64,000 nt of DNA from the NCBI RefSeq assembly GCF_007049795.1, contig NZ_SCFY01000009.1, positions 124,001-188,000 on the forward strand. Reading direction: 5' to 3'. Of the stretch, positions 10,916-19,693 are shown piece after piece. Source of the stretch: Ectopseudomonas mendocina. GTDB lineage: Bacteria; Pseudomonadota; Gammaproteobacteria; Pseudomonadales; Pseudomonadaceae. The notes under the pieces were generated by a model that was given only the letters and a program-made list of their open reading frames with translations, had not been told where the DNA came from and made no database searches. A program made the position numbers and the translations under genes. Every line of letters begins with the position of its first letter. Within the stretch, counting starts at the first letter, position 1.

Positions 10916-12256
10916 CTACTCTTCGCCGCCTGGCAGGTATTCACCACGCGCCAGGCCGTGACGCTGCATTTTTTCGTTGAGGGTACGACGCGGCAACTGC
11001 AGCATTTCCATCACTGCGGCGATATTGCCCTGGCATTGCAGCAGGGCGTTATGCAGGCACTGTGCCTCGAAGGCCTCCATCTGTTGCGCCAGAGCCTGGC
11101 CGGCAAAGCGCTCGGCCGGCGGCGGGCTGGAAAGCCCCAGCGCATGGCGCTCGGCGGCGTTGATCAGCTCACGCACGTTGCCCGGCCAGTCATGCCCGAG
11201 CAGCCGCGCCAGTTCGCTCGGCGCCAGCGGTGGCGCTTCGCGACCATGACGCAGCGCCGCCTCGTGGGCGAAATGCTCGAACAGCAGCGGAATATCCTCG
11301 CGGCGCTCGCGCAGCGGCGGAATATGCAGGGTGGCGACGTTCAGGCGGTACACCAGATCCTCACGGAAACGACCAGCCTTGACCTCGTCGAGCAGGTCCG
11401 GCTTGGCCGCGCTGATCACCCGCAGGTCGACCTGAATGCTCTTGTTCGAACCGAGGCGTTCCAGGGTTTTTTCCTGCAGCACGCGCAGCAACTTGACCTG
11501 TTGCGCCAGCGGCAGGCTCTCCACCTCGTCGAGGAACAGCGTACCGCCATCGGCATGCTCGATGCGGCCGATGCGCTTGGCCTGGGCGCCGGTGAAGGCG
11601 CCGCTCTCGTGACCGAACAGCTCGCTCTCGAAGATGGTCTCCGGAATCGCCGCACAGTTGAGCGCGGCGAAGGCCTTGCTGGCCCGCGAGCTGAAGTCGT
11701 GCAGGCTACGCGCTACACGCTCCTTGCCGCTGCCGGTTTCACCACGAATCAGCACATTGACCGAGGTGCCGGCCAGTTCGAGGATTTGCCGCCGCAGGTT
11801 CTCCATCGGCCGCGAAATGCCGATCAGCTGGCTTTCGATACGGCCCTTGTCGGCCACCTGCTGACGTAGCTGGCGGTTCTCGCAGACCAGCCGACGCTTA
11901 TCCAGAGCACGGCGCACGCTGTCGAGCAGGCGCTCTGGGGTGAAGGGTTTCTCGATGAAGTCATAAGCGCCCTGGCGCAGCGCCTGCACCGCCATGGGCA
12001 CGTCGCCATGGCCAGTAACCAGGATCACCGGCAGGTCGCTGTCGATTTGCAACAGCTTGTCGAGCAGTTGCAGCCCGTCACTACCGGGCATACGCACATC
12101 GCTGACGACAATGCCGGGGAAGTCGCGGTCGACCAGGGCCAGGGCCTCGGTCGCACTGGCGCAGGCGCGTACCTCGAAGCCGGACAGTTCCAGCCACTGC
12201 TGCACTGCCTCGCGAATCGCCGCTTCATCGTCGACCACTATGACCTGAGCGCTCAT
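10916..12256 (-). CDS. dctD: sigma-54-dependent response regulator, DctD-like
   Basis: A 446-residue NtrC-family activator. Residues 1-120 form a receiver domain with the phospho-acceptor Asp at 53 (VVSDVRMPG). The AAA+ domain follows (Walker A GETGSGKE, sigma-54 contact loop ESGAFTGAQ, Walker B GGTLFLDEVE), then a Fis-type helix-turn-helix at the C-terminus (GNIAAVMEMLQLPRRTLNEK). The start at 12256 follows AGGAGG and begins the receiver domain. It pairs with the sensor kinase just upstream. Given its position it probably drives the neighbouring TAXI-TRAP operon; the name reflects similarity to the C4-dicarboxylate regulator, and the true inducer may differ. Confidence 0.88.
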   Translation of the reverse strand: MSAQVIVVDDEAAIREAVQQWLELSGFEVRACASATEALALVDRDFPGIVVSDVRMPGSDGLQLLDKLLQIDSDLPVILVTGHGDVPMAVQALRQGAYDFIEKPFTPERLLDSVRRALDKRRLVCENRQLRQQVADKGRIESQLIGISRPMENLRRQILELAGTSVNVLIRGETGSGKERVARSLHDFSSRASKAFAALNCAAIPETIFESELFGHESGAFTGAQAKRIGRIEHADGGTLFLDEVESLPLAQQVKLLRVLQEKTLERLGSNKSIQVDLRVISAAKPDLLDEVKAGRFREDLVYRLNVATLHIPPLRERREDIPLLFEHFAHEAALRHGREAPPLAPSELARLLGHDWPGNVRELINAAERHALGLSSPPPAERFAGQALAQQMEAFEAQCLHNALLQCQGNIAAVMEMLQLPRRTLNEKMQRHGLARGEYLPGGEE

Positions 12257-12319
12257 GGCACCTCCTCTTGAGAACGGCGGGCAGTGTAGCCCGACGAATG
12301 CAATCCGGGGCAACGACCG

Positions 12320-12378
12320 GTTCGCACGGCGCACCCAGGGATCGGGCGCGCAGTTCGTAGGGTGCGCCGTGCGCCCCG
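12320..12378. repeat. extragenic palindrome between dctB and dctD
   Basis: Contains CGCACGGCGCACCC and GTAGGGTGCGCCGTGCGCCCC in inverted orientation, related to the element at 10837-10902. It fills most of the 147-base gap between the two regulator genes. Confidence 0.6.
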
Positions 12379-12403
12379 GCCGCAACACCGCCGTGAATAG
12401 GTT

Positions 12404-14161
12404 CTACGGCGCAACCGGCAGCCTCATGCTGAACACCGCGCCCAGCTCGCCGTTGTGCGCCTCCAGCGTGCCGCCAAGATCGCGCACGATACCGTAGGAC
12501 ACCGCCAGCCCGAGCCCGAGCCCCTGCCCCACCGGCTTGGTGGTGAAGAAGGGTTCGAACACCCGCCCGAGGGTCTCCTCGGCGATACCGCCGCCGCTGT
12601 CCTCGACGCTGAGCAGGCAGCCGTCGCCTTCGCGGGCGATATGCACCAGAAGAATCCGCGGCTCGCTCTCGGCCATGGCATCGAGGGCGTTGTGCAGCAG
12701 GTTGAGAATCACCTGCTCGATGCGAATGGCATCACCGAGCACTTCGGCGTCATCGTCGATCTGCGTGCGCAGTTCGATCTGCTCGTTGCGCATGCGCGGC
12801 GCGAGCAGCTGCAAGGCCTGCTCCAGCACGTCACCGAGGCACAAGCGCTCACTGAGGCCGGCCGGGGTCTTGCGGGCGAAGGTCTTGAGGTGGCCGGTCA
12901 GCGCAGCCATGCGCTGCAGCAGGCCGTCGATGCGCTGCAGACCGTCGCGCACCGCTTCCGGCCGACCACTGTCGAGCAGCAGACGCAGGCTGCCGAGCTG
13001 CATCTGCAAAGCGGTCAGCGGCTGGTTGATCTCGTGCGCCAGGGCCGCCGACATCTGCCCCAACGCGGCCATCTTGGCGGCATGCACCAGGCCATCCTGG
13101 GCCTCGCGCAGCTCGGCGGTACGCAGCGCCACCTCGCGCTCCAGGCGCTCGCGGATGCCCGCCTGCAAGCGCTGGTTCTTGCGCCGCTGGAAGAGGAATA
13201 GCAACAGAAAGGCGAAGGTCATCCACACCCCGGCAGCCGCCAGGCGGTAGCCACGCACACTGTCGGCCAGGCCGATCGGCTCGCTGAGCAGGTGCAAGGT
13301 CCAGCCTTCTTCAGGCATGTACAGGCGCTGCCAGAGGTAATCGCGATTGCCGTCGGGGCCGTCGACCCGCGCCCAGTCCGCATCCTTGTCGATTTGCCGA
13401 TGTACCTCATGGGCGAGCGGCTGCAACGCCTGCTCGGCGTAACGACGCACCTCAACGAGCTCGGCACGCGCCTGTTCGTCGAGTGGCTGCAAGGCGCGGA
13501 AGCGCCAGATCGGCTTGTTGCTGAGGATCACCACCTGATAGCTGTCGGCGACCATCAGCACGCCCGGCTGGCCGACCCACTCGCGCTGCAGGTCTTCCAG
13601 CTCCAGCTTGACCACCAGCACGCCGAGCAGCTCGCCCTTGTCATCGCGCACCACATGGGAAAGGAAGTAGCCGGGAATACCGGTGGTCACGCCCACCGCG
13701 AAGTAGCGCGCACCGCCGTCACGCACGGCGTTCTGGAAGTACGGGCGGAAGGCATAGTTGTTGCCGACGAAGCTGCTCCAGTCGCGCCAGTTGCTGGCCA
13801 CCAGGGTTTCGCCCTGGGCATCGAGCAGATACAGAACGGTGGAGCCAGCGGCGGTGTTGAGGCGCTCCAGGCGCTGGTTCAGGGCCAGCCGTAACTGGCG
13901 ATCATGTGGCGCGCGCAGCAGGCTGCGGATGTCACTGTCCAACGCCAGCACCTCGGGCACCGAGCTGAAACGTTCGACCAGGGTGCGAATGGATTGGGCA
14001 TAAAGCTGCAACTGCCCGCGCGCCTCGACGCTGCGCTCGTCCCAGGCCCGCTGCTCGGCATAACGACCGCCCAGCCACAGGCTCACCAGCAAGCCGGCGG
14101 CAATCACCAGAACGGTGAGCAGGACGCGGTAGCGATAGCGGGGGCGCTGCGGCAAGGGCAT
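12404..14161 (-). CDS. dctB: sensor histidine kinase, DctB-like
   Basis: A 585-residue membrane sensor. Helix 1 (about residues 10-30, VLLTVLVIAAGLLVSLWLGG) and helix 2 (about 300-322) flank a periplasmic double-Cache sensing domain (with RDWSSFVGNNYAFRPYFQNA). A coiled-coil linker leads to the H-box LAHEINQPLT near residue 375 (phosphorylated His) and the ATP-binding domain (N-box LNLLHNALDAM, G-boxes EDSGGGI and GLGLGLAVSYGIV). It senses an extracellular carboxylate and phosphorylates the DctD-like regulator encoded downstream. The two genes are on the same strand, separated by a palindromic repeat. Confidence 0.88.
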   Translation of the reverse strand: MPLPQRPRYRYRVLLTVLVIAAGLLVSLWLGGRYAEQRAWDERSVEARGQLQLYAQSIRTLVERFSSVPEVLALDSDIRSLLRAPHDRQLRLALNQRLERLNTAAGSTVLYLLDAQGETLVASNWRDWSSFVGNNYAFRPYFQNAVRDGGARYFAVGVTTGIPGYFLSHVVRDDKGELLGVLVVKLELEDLQREWVGQPGVLMVADSYQVVILSNKPIWRFRALQPLDEQARAELVEVRRYAEQALQPLAHEVHRQIDKDADWARVDGPDGNRDYLWQRLYMPEEGWTLHLLSEPIGLADSVRGYRLAAAGVWMTFAFLLLFLFQRRKNQRLQAGIRERLEREVALRTAELREAQDGLVHAAKMAALGQMSAALAHEINQPLTALQMQLGSLRLLLDSGRPEAVRDGLQRIDGLLQRMAALTGHLKTFARKTPAGLSERLCLGDVLEQALQLLAPRMRNEQIELRTQIDDDAEVLGDAIRIEQVILNLLHNALDAMAESEPRILLVHIAREGDGCLLSVEDSGGGIAEETLGRVFEPFFTTKPVGQGLGLGLAVSYGIVRDLGGTLEAHNGELGAVFSMRLPVAP

Positions 14162-14213
14162 GGGCGGCTCGACTGATAGAAGACGAGCTGCATCTTACTG
14201 CATCGGGCCAGCA

Positions 14214-15221
14214 CTAACGGCGCTGCAGCATCGCCAGGAAAAACACCCCGCCGATGGCAGCGGTGACGATGCCGATGGGCAGATCCTGCGGCGCCAGCCA
14301 GGTACGCGCGGCGACATCGACCCAGACCAGGAACAGTGCACCGAGCAGCGCCGCCACCGGCAGCACGCGGCGATGCTCGGCGCCGACCAGAAAACGCGCC
14401 ACATGCGGCAGCATCAGGCCGACGAAACCAATGGCGCCGGACAACGACACCAGCACGCCGGTGAGCAATGACGCCACCACGAACACCAAAAGGCGCACGC
14501 GGCGCGGTTCCAGGCCCAGGCTCACCGCACTCTGCTCGCCGGCCATCAGCGCGTTCAGCGCGCGGCCCAGGCCGAGCAGTACAGCCAACGCCAACGCCAG
14601 GCACAGCGCTGGCAACCAGAGCAGCTCCCAGCGCGCCAGACCGAGGCCGCCGAGCATCCAGAACAGCACCGAGCTGGCCGCGTGTGGGTTGCCCAGGTAC
14701 AGCAGCAGATTGCTCGCCGCCATCATCACGAACGACACCGCCACCCCGGCCAGCAGCAGGCGGTCACTCTCCAGCCGGCCGCTACGACTGGCGATGGCCA
14801 GCACCAGCAGCATGCTCGCCAGCGCGCCGGCAAAGGCCGCCAGCGGCAGGCTGAGCAGGCCGGCGAATTCGCCCAGGTAGAGCACCACGAGCACCGCGCC
14901 GAAGGCTGCGCCGGAACTGACGCCGAGCAGGTGCGGATCGGCCAGCGGGTTGCGCGTCACCGCCTGCAGCGCCGTGCCCACCAGCGCCAGCCCGGCGCCC
15001 ACCAGCGCGCCAAGCAGCACCCGCGGCGCGCGCAGTTGCCAGACGATACTGTCCTGGCCAAGGCTCACCGCTGCATCGGGCACGATGCCGAACAGGTGCT
15101 GGCCGAGGATCGCCAGCACCCGCTCGAGCGGCACCTGCGCCGCGCCGAAACCCAACGAGACCGCGCAGGACAGCGCCAGCAGTACGCCCAAACCGAGCAG
15201 CAACAGACGAAATCGACTCAC
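14214..15221 (-). CDS. FecCD/BtuC-type ABC transporter permease
   Basis: A 335-residue inner-membrane permease with about ten helices, of the family that imports siderophores, haem and cobalamin. Family hallmarks are VWQLRAPRVLLGALVGAGLALVG-type sequence in the first third, GAAFGAVLVVL, and the late GFVGLMLPHVARFLVG loop that contacts the ATPase. It starts at a GTG overlapping the binding-protein stop by four bases and is the last gene of the receptor-ATPase-binding protein-permease operon. The operon order resembles P. aeruginosa PA2911-PA2914 (from memory). Cargo could be cobalamin, a cobalt or zinc chelate, or a siderophore; see the riboswitch and Zur-type site upstream. Confidence 0.88.
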   Translation of the reverse strand: MSRFRLLLLGLGVLLALSCAVSLGFGAAQVPLERVLAILGQHLFGIVPDAAVSLGQDSIVWQLRAPRVLLGALVGAGLALVGTALQAVTRNPLADPHLLGVSSGAAFGAVLVVLYLGEFAGLLSLPLAAFAGALASMLLVLAIASRSGRLESDRLLLAGVAVSFVMMAASNLLLYLGNPHAASSVLFWMLGGLGLARWELLWLPALCLALALAVLLGLGRALNALMAGEQSAVSLGLEPRRVRLLVFVVASLLTGVLVSLSGAIGFVGLMLPHVARFLVGAEHRRVLPVAALLGALFLVWVDVAARTWLAPQDLPIGIVTAAIGGVFFLAMLQRR

Positions 15222-16174
15222 TGGGCGAAGGCCTCGGGGTGCAGCGCCGCCGCCAGGGTCTCGATGGCCGTCGCGTTCTCCAGGCTCGGCGTGACGGCCA
15301 GGTAGGACAGCACCACGAAGCGTCGTTCGCGGATCGCCGTCACGCCTTGCAGCGCCGGATGTCGCAGGAGGAAATCACGCTTCTGCGCCGCCGTGCGCTC
15401 GCCGTAATCGACGATCAGGATCAGCTCCGGGTCCTGCTCGACCACCGACTCCCAGCCGACCTTCATCCAGTTGGCCGCCACCCCGTCCATCACGTTGCGC
15501 CCGCCGGCCGCCTCGATCAGCGGTTGCGGCATGCCCAGGCGCCCGGCGCTGAAAGGCACGTCTTCACCGCTGTCGTAGACGAACACCCGCGGACGTGTGG
15601 GCTGCTGGCCCAGGCGCGCGTCGACTGCCGCCACACGCGCCTGCATGCCGTGCACCAGGTCATCGGCACGCGCCTCGACGGCGAAGATGCGGCCGAGGTT
15701 GCGCAGGTCGTTGTAAACATCGTCGAGGCTGGCGACGCGGCCAGGCGTGACGTGCGCGCAGGACTCGCTGAGTTCATACACCGGAATGCCGAAGCGCTCC
15801 AGGCTGGCCGGGGTGACCTCGCCGCCGATGCGCATGCCGTAGTTCCAGCCGGCGAAGAAGAAGTCAGCGCCGGCATCGAGCAGGTTCTCCAGCGACGGAT
15901 AGCGTGCCGCCAGCTCGGGCAGATCATCCAGATCGGCCTGCAGCTCCGGCGTCGGCGTCTTCCAACCGCTGACGCCGCTATAGCCGACCATGCGTTCTTT
16001 CAGGCCCAAGGCAAGGAGCATGGCGGTCAGGGTGATGTCGTGGCTGACCGCCCGCTGCGGTGGCTGCTCGATGCTCACCTGGCGGTCGCAACTGGTGACG
16101 GTGACGGCCCAGGCGGGGCTGGCCAACGCCAGCAAAAACGCACCTACAGATGCAACCGTGCGTAAACGCTTCAT
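15218..16174 (-). CDS. ABC transporter periplasmic binding protein, BtuF/FepB type
   Basis: A 318-residue class III binding protein with signal peptide (about residues 1-23, ending ASPAWA). The mature chain begins TVTSCDRQVSIEQPPQRAVS, followed by the two-lobe features SLENLLDAGADFFFAGWNYG and VGWESVVEQDPELILIVDYG. It would hand the ligand arriving through the outer-membrane receptor to the permease. The start at 16174 overlaps the ATPase stop codon (TGATG), so the genes are translationally coupled. Binding proteins of this class bind either cobalamin or iron chelates; the sequence alone does not decide. Confidence 0.87.
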   Translation of the reverse strand: MKRLRTVASVGAFLLALASPAWAVTVTSCDRQVSIEQPPQRAVSHDITLTAMLLALGLKERMVGYSGVSGWKTPTPELQADLDDLPELAARYPSLENLLDAGADFFFAGWNYGMRIGGEVTPASLERFGIPVYELSESCAHVTPGRVASLDDVYNDLRNLGRIFAVEARADDLVHGMQARVAAVDARLGQQPTRPRVFVYDSGEDVPFSAGRLGMPQPLIEAAGGRNVMDGVAANWMKVGWESVVEQDPELILIVDYGERTAAQKRDFLLRHPALQGVTAIRERRFVVLSYLAVTPSLENATAIETLAAALHPEAFAQ

Positions 16175-16941
16175 CAAACGATCCAGGTAATGCGCGGATA
16201 ACCCGCCAGTGGATGGGTATCGACCAACGCCTGCACGCCGAACACCTGCTGCAACAGCTCGGCGCTCAGCACCTCGGCGGGTGTACCGGCGGCCACCAGG
16301 CGGCCCTCATCCAGCACGCAGAGGCGGTCGCAGAAGGCCGCCGCCAGGTTGAGGTCGTGGAAGCTGGCCAGGGTCGCCAGGCCCAGCGCCTTGATCTGCC
16401 GCAGCAGCTCCAGTTGGTAACGCGGGTCAAGGTGGTTGGTCGGCTCGTCGAGGATCAACAACTGCGGCTGCTGTACCAAGGCGCGGGCCAACAGCGCGCG
16501 TTGTTTCTCGCCACCGGACAGTCGCGCGAACGGCTGTTGCGCCAGGCCGCCGAGGCCAACGCGTGCCAGCGCCTCGTCGATCAGACGGCGATCCTCGGCA
16601 TCGTCGCCATCGAACAGGCCCTTGTGCGGCGTGCGCCCCATGGCCGCCACCTCCTCCACACGCAGGCCGAAGTCCTGCGGGAATTCCTGCAGCACCACCG
16701 CCACACGCTGCGCACTCCAGCGCGGCGAGCGCTGCCACAAGGCCTCGCCGTCCAGTTCGACGCTACCGGCACTGGGCCGCTGGAAGCGGTAGGCGCAGCG
16801 CAGCAGGCTGGTCTTGCCGCTGCCGTTGGGGCCGATCAGTCCCAGCAACTCACCGTCGCCGACCTCTAGGTCGATGCCGTCGAGCAGCGGGCGCTGGCCG
16901 TCGGGCGACCAGGCCAGCTCGCGAATGCGCAGACGTGGCAT
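16174..16941 (-). CDS. ABC transporter ATP-binding protein, FecE/BtuD type
   Basis: A 255-residue ATPase: Walker A GPNGSGKTSL (about residues 36-45), Q-loop VVLQEF, signature FARLSGGEKQRALLARAL (about 136-153), Walker B LLILDEPTNHLD, and H-loop ASFHDLNLAAAF. The start at 16941 shares one base with the stop of the receptor gene (TGATG), so the product is coupled to receptor translation. It powers the permease encoded two genes downstream. A longer upstream frame exists but is only the reverse-frame shadow of the receptor gene. Confidence 0.93.
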   Translation of the reverse strand: MPRLRIRELAWSPDGQRPLLDGIDLEVGDGELLGLIGPNGSGKTSLLRCAYRFQRPSAGSVELDGEALWQRSPRWSAQRVAVVLQEFPQDFGLRVEEVAAMGRTPHKGLFDGDDAEDRRLIDEALARVGLGGLAQQPFARLSGGEKQRALLARALVQQPQLLILDEPTNHLDPRYQLELLRQIKALGLATLASFHDLNLAAAFCDRLCVLDEGRLVAAGTPAEVLSAELLQQVFGVQALVDTHPLAGYPRITWIV

Positions 16942-19049
16942 CAGAAGCTGTAGTCCGCAGTGACGAACAACGAACGCGGTGCGCCCAGGTACCACTGCTC
17001 GCCAGCACTGCTGGCGGTAGGAGCGTACTGGCGGTCGAACAGGTTGTTCAGCTCCAGACCCAGGCGCACGTCGGGCAGCGCCTGCCAGCCGATAGTGGCG
17101 TCGACCAGGGTGTAGCCGGGCACCTCGATCTGGTTGGCCGCATCGGCGTAGCGGGCGTCGACGTAACGCGCGCCCATGCCAATATCCACCCCACTGCCGA
17201 GCGCCTTGTTCAGCCACAGGTTGGCGGTGCGCCGCGGCACGTTGCTCGGCCGATTGCCGCTGCGGTCGCCAGCGCCTTCGACGAAGTCGTCGTATTCGGC
17301 GCGCACGAATACGGCGTTGGCCGACACCTGCCAGCCGCGACCCAAGGCCAGCTCCAGCGTGGCTTCCAGGCCGTCCGAGGACTGCTGACCGATCTGCTCG
17401 GTGGGCGAAGCCGGGGTTTCGCGGCTGAGCAGCTTCTTCTTGACGATGTGGTAGGCGGCCAGCGTCCATTCGCCCTGGCCGTTCCAGAACAGCTGCTTGA
17501 GGCCGATCTCGCTCTGCCTGGCTTCGCTCAGGTCGAACTGCTGCTGGGTCGGGCTGAGGGTCAGCAGGTTGTTCACTCCTTCGGTACTGGTGGCGTACTG
17601 GCCGTACAGCGAGACGTCGGGCGTCAGGGCGAAGACCAGGCCGGCGCGCCAGTTGCCACCACTGAGGGCGCGGTCGACGCTGCTATCGCTCAGCAGATCG
17701 TCACGCTGGATATGCACCTGATCACGCCGCACCCCGGTGACCAGCGACAGGCGGTCGGTCAGCTGGGTGCGATTCTCGGCGAACAGCGAGAACTGCCGCG
17801 CCAGGTTGCGCTCGCGTGGGCCATAACCGCGTGGATCATTGCTCTGGTACTGACCGCCACCGGAGCCTGCCAGCGGGACAATGTCGCTGAAGCTGCTGGC
17901 GAAATCGTGCTGGCGCGCGAAGTGGATGCGGTTGTAATCCACGCCCACCACGGTGCGGCTGTCGAGGCCGAACAGGCTGTGATCCAGGGTGAAACTCTGG
18001 CGGTCGCCGACCTGTTCCTGGGTGTGCTTGATCTCGTAGAAGCTGCTGCGGTTGATCAGGTCGCCCGGTTGCCAACGGTAGGTCTCGGCGTTGCGCCAGT
18101 AGCGCTGGGTCTTGATGTAGTAGAGCTGGTTGCTGGCACTCAACGCATCGCTGATGCGCCAGTCGGTGGTCAGCCGGGTGATCTGGTCGTTGTAGCGAAT
18201 GTCGGCATTGGCGACGTTGTAGTTGCGATCACGAATGCGCTCGCGGTACTTGCCAGCCACCAGCGGGGTGCCGAAGTAGCGCTCGGGGCTCTGGTCGCCG
18301 TGGTCGTGGGACAGGGTGAAGCTCAGGTCGTCACTGGCATCCCAGCGCAACGCAGCGCTCAGCGCCAGGCTCTCGGAATCACCGCGGTCGACCCAGCCAT
18401 TGCTGGCCTGCTGATTGAGGTTGAAGCGATAGCTCAAGGCTTCGCTCAGCGAGCCGCCGCTGTCCAACGCGGCCTGGCGGCGGTCATCGCTGCCATAGCC
18501 GAGGCGCAGGTGGTTGCGGATGTCACCCGCGAAGGGCTTCTTCGGCACCACATTGATCACCGCGCCGGTGGCGCCTTCGCCGTAGAGCACCGAGGCCGGG
18601 CCGCGCAGCACGTCGATGCGCTCCACCGACCAGGTGTCCACCGGGAAGGTCACGGTGCCCGCACCGATGTACTGACGCGTGCCGTCGTACAGCTGCATGG
18701 TCGAGGCGTGGCCGCTAAAGCCCCGCGCCGACAGCGCCGTGCCGCCGTTGCCCGGCGTGCCGATGGCGCTGATACCCGGTGTGCGGGTCACCGCATCCTG
18801 CACGCTGCGGTTGTTGCGCTCACGTACTTCGGCGCCACTCAGGCTGCTGGTGCTGGCAGGGGTTTGCAGGGCCGACAGGTCGAGGCGCGAGCCAGCCGTG
18901 GTCGGCGTGTGCAGGCCGGTTTCGCCCTCCTGCGCGGCTTGCGCCTGGACGGTGACGGCGGGGAGATCGACAGCGGAGTCATCGGCCAGGGCGGTACCAC
19001 CAGCCAAGACCACCAATGGCAGAGAGCAGAAGCGCAAGAGGTGTTGCAC
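16941..19049 (-). CDS. TonB-dependent receptor of a riboswitch-controlled metal/corrinoid uptake operon
   Basis: A 702-residue outer-membrane receptor. It starts at a GTG (19049, VQHLLRFCSLPLVVLAGG), which gives a normal signal peptide; longer versions have no such start. The plug includes SVQDAVTRTPGISAIG and IDVLRGPASVLYGEGATGA, as in ferrichrome/siderophore-type receptors; the barrel ends in VTADYSF. It is larger than classical BtuB and looks more like a metallophore receptor, yet it follows a cobalamin riboswitch and a Zur-type box. It heads a four-gene import operon. Possible cargo: cobalamin or another corrinoid, or a cobalt/zinc chelate. Confidence 0.87.
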   Translation of the reverse strand: MQHLLRFCSLPLVVLAGGTALADDSAVDLPAVTVQAQAAQEGETGLHTPTTAGSRLDLSALQTPASTSSLSGAEVRERNNRSVQDAVTRTPGISAIGTPGNGGTALSARGFSGHASTMQLYDGTRQYIGAGTVTFPVDTWSVERIDVLRGPASVLYGEGATGAVINVVPKKPFAGDIRNHLRLGYGSDDRRQAALDSGGSLSEALSYRFNLNQQASNGWVDRGDSESLALSAALRWDASDDLSFTLSHDHGDQSPERYFGTPLVAGKYRERIRDRNYNVANADIRYNDQITRLTTDWRISDALSASNQLYYIKTQRYWRNAETYRWQPGDLINRSSFYEIKHTQEQVGDRQSFTLDHSLFGLDSRTVVGVDYNRIHFARQHDFASSFSDIVPLAGSGGGQYQSNDPRGYGPRERNLARQFSLFAENRTQLTDRLSLVTGVRRDQVHIQRDDLLSDSSVDRALSGGNWRAGLVFALTPDVSLYGQYATSTEGVNNLLTLSPTQQQFDLSEARQSEIGLKQLFWNGQGEWTLAAYHIVKKKLLSRETPASPTEQIGQQSSDGLEATLELALGRGWQVSANAVFVRAEYDDFVEGAGDRSGNRPSNVPRRTANLWLNKALGSGVDIGMGARYVDARYADAANQIEVPGYTLVDATIGWQALPDVRLGLELNNLFDRQYAPTASSAGEQWYLGAPRSLFVTADYSF

Positions 19050-19164
19050 GTGAACAATTCCGGGGCGTTGAAGAGGCTCGTCGAGTCGCTTCGAGGCGTT
19101 GGAATCGGGGCTTGCAGCGGCCAGTGACGACCGCTGATGACCTTGGCCTGAAGCGATAATGTTA

Positions 19165-19181
19165 GCGTTATAACATAACAT
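19165..19181. promoter_or_regulatory. Zur-type operator before the receptor gene
   Basis: On the minus strand ATGTTATGTTATAACGC matches 14 or 15 of 17 positions of the gamma-proteobacterial Zur core ATGTTATANTATAACAT. It sits inside a longer perfect inverted repeat (GATAATGTTA at 19155-19164, TAACATTATC at 19176-19185), in an AT-rich island about 116 bases upstream of the GTG start and about 215 bases downstream of the riboswitch. This implies a zinc-repressed promoter here, separate from the riboswitch promoter. Confidence 0.65.
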
Positions 19182-19395
19182 TATCTTGTTTCGCAGGTAA
19201 CCGAAAACGAGCTCAGGCCCTTCTTTCAGGCATGACGAAAAGAGGTTCTTGTAGCGGAAATGGCGCGCCATATTGCTTCCATCGCAAAGAGAAAAGGCAC
19301 GGCAATCCGATGGAAAATGCGCAACAGCAGACAGGGGCACGGGGCGCCCTACTGGAGTCAACGCCCGCCCACCGCGGGTTGCCAGACACAAACGA

Positions 19396-19566
19396 CTCCA
19401 GGCCGGTCTCCGGGCTTGCGAGGGTCATGAACGCATCGCCTTCCCATGCGCTTGGCGCACAGTGGCGTTTCGATGCGGTCGCTCGCTTACCGTTGCGGGG
19501 GCAGCGTCGGACTTGAACCGACTTCCCGTTTCACCTCACGCGCGGCGGCGTGAGACACCTGAAGCG
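19396..19566 (-). ncRNA. cobalamin riboswitch of the receptor-ABC import operon
   Basis: On the minus strand the conserved AdoCbl-aptamer blocks appear in order: AACGGGAAGTCGGT, GCTGCCCCCGCAACGGTAAG, the B12-box part CGCCACTGTGC, GGGAAGGCGATGC, and AGCCCGGAGACCGGCC. About 345 bases of leader separate it from the receptor start. Just after the aptamer TGGAGTC (of the aptamer 3' side) can pair with GACTCCA near 19356, and CCCGCGGTGGGCGGG can form a hairpin, which may be the expression platform. It would switch the operon off when cobalamin is plentiful. The remaining leader holds no gene that I can support. Confidence 0.93.
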
Positions 19567-19693
19567 GGGCGGATATGACCACCCGCCTCCGCTCAAGTCA
19601 AGGCGCGGGACAGGTGTGGGAGGCGCTTTAGCGGCGATTGCTCTTCTGCAGGAGCGGCTGGCCGGCATTGCGCTTCAGCCGCGAAAGGGGGCG

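Noticed and set aside
16563..19127. 854-residue plus-strand open frame opposite the receptor and ATPase genes
   Set aside because: It is the mirror of two well-supported minus-strand genes, has low-complexity Val/Ala/Arg-rich sequence with no motif, and arises from GC-rich codon usage. The same holds for other long antisense frames such as 3968-5944, 7305-9311, 33443-35686, 50419-52530 and 57532-59604.
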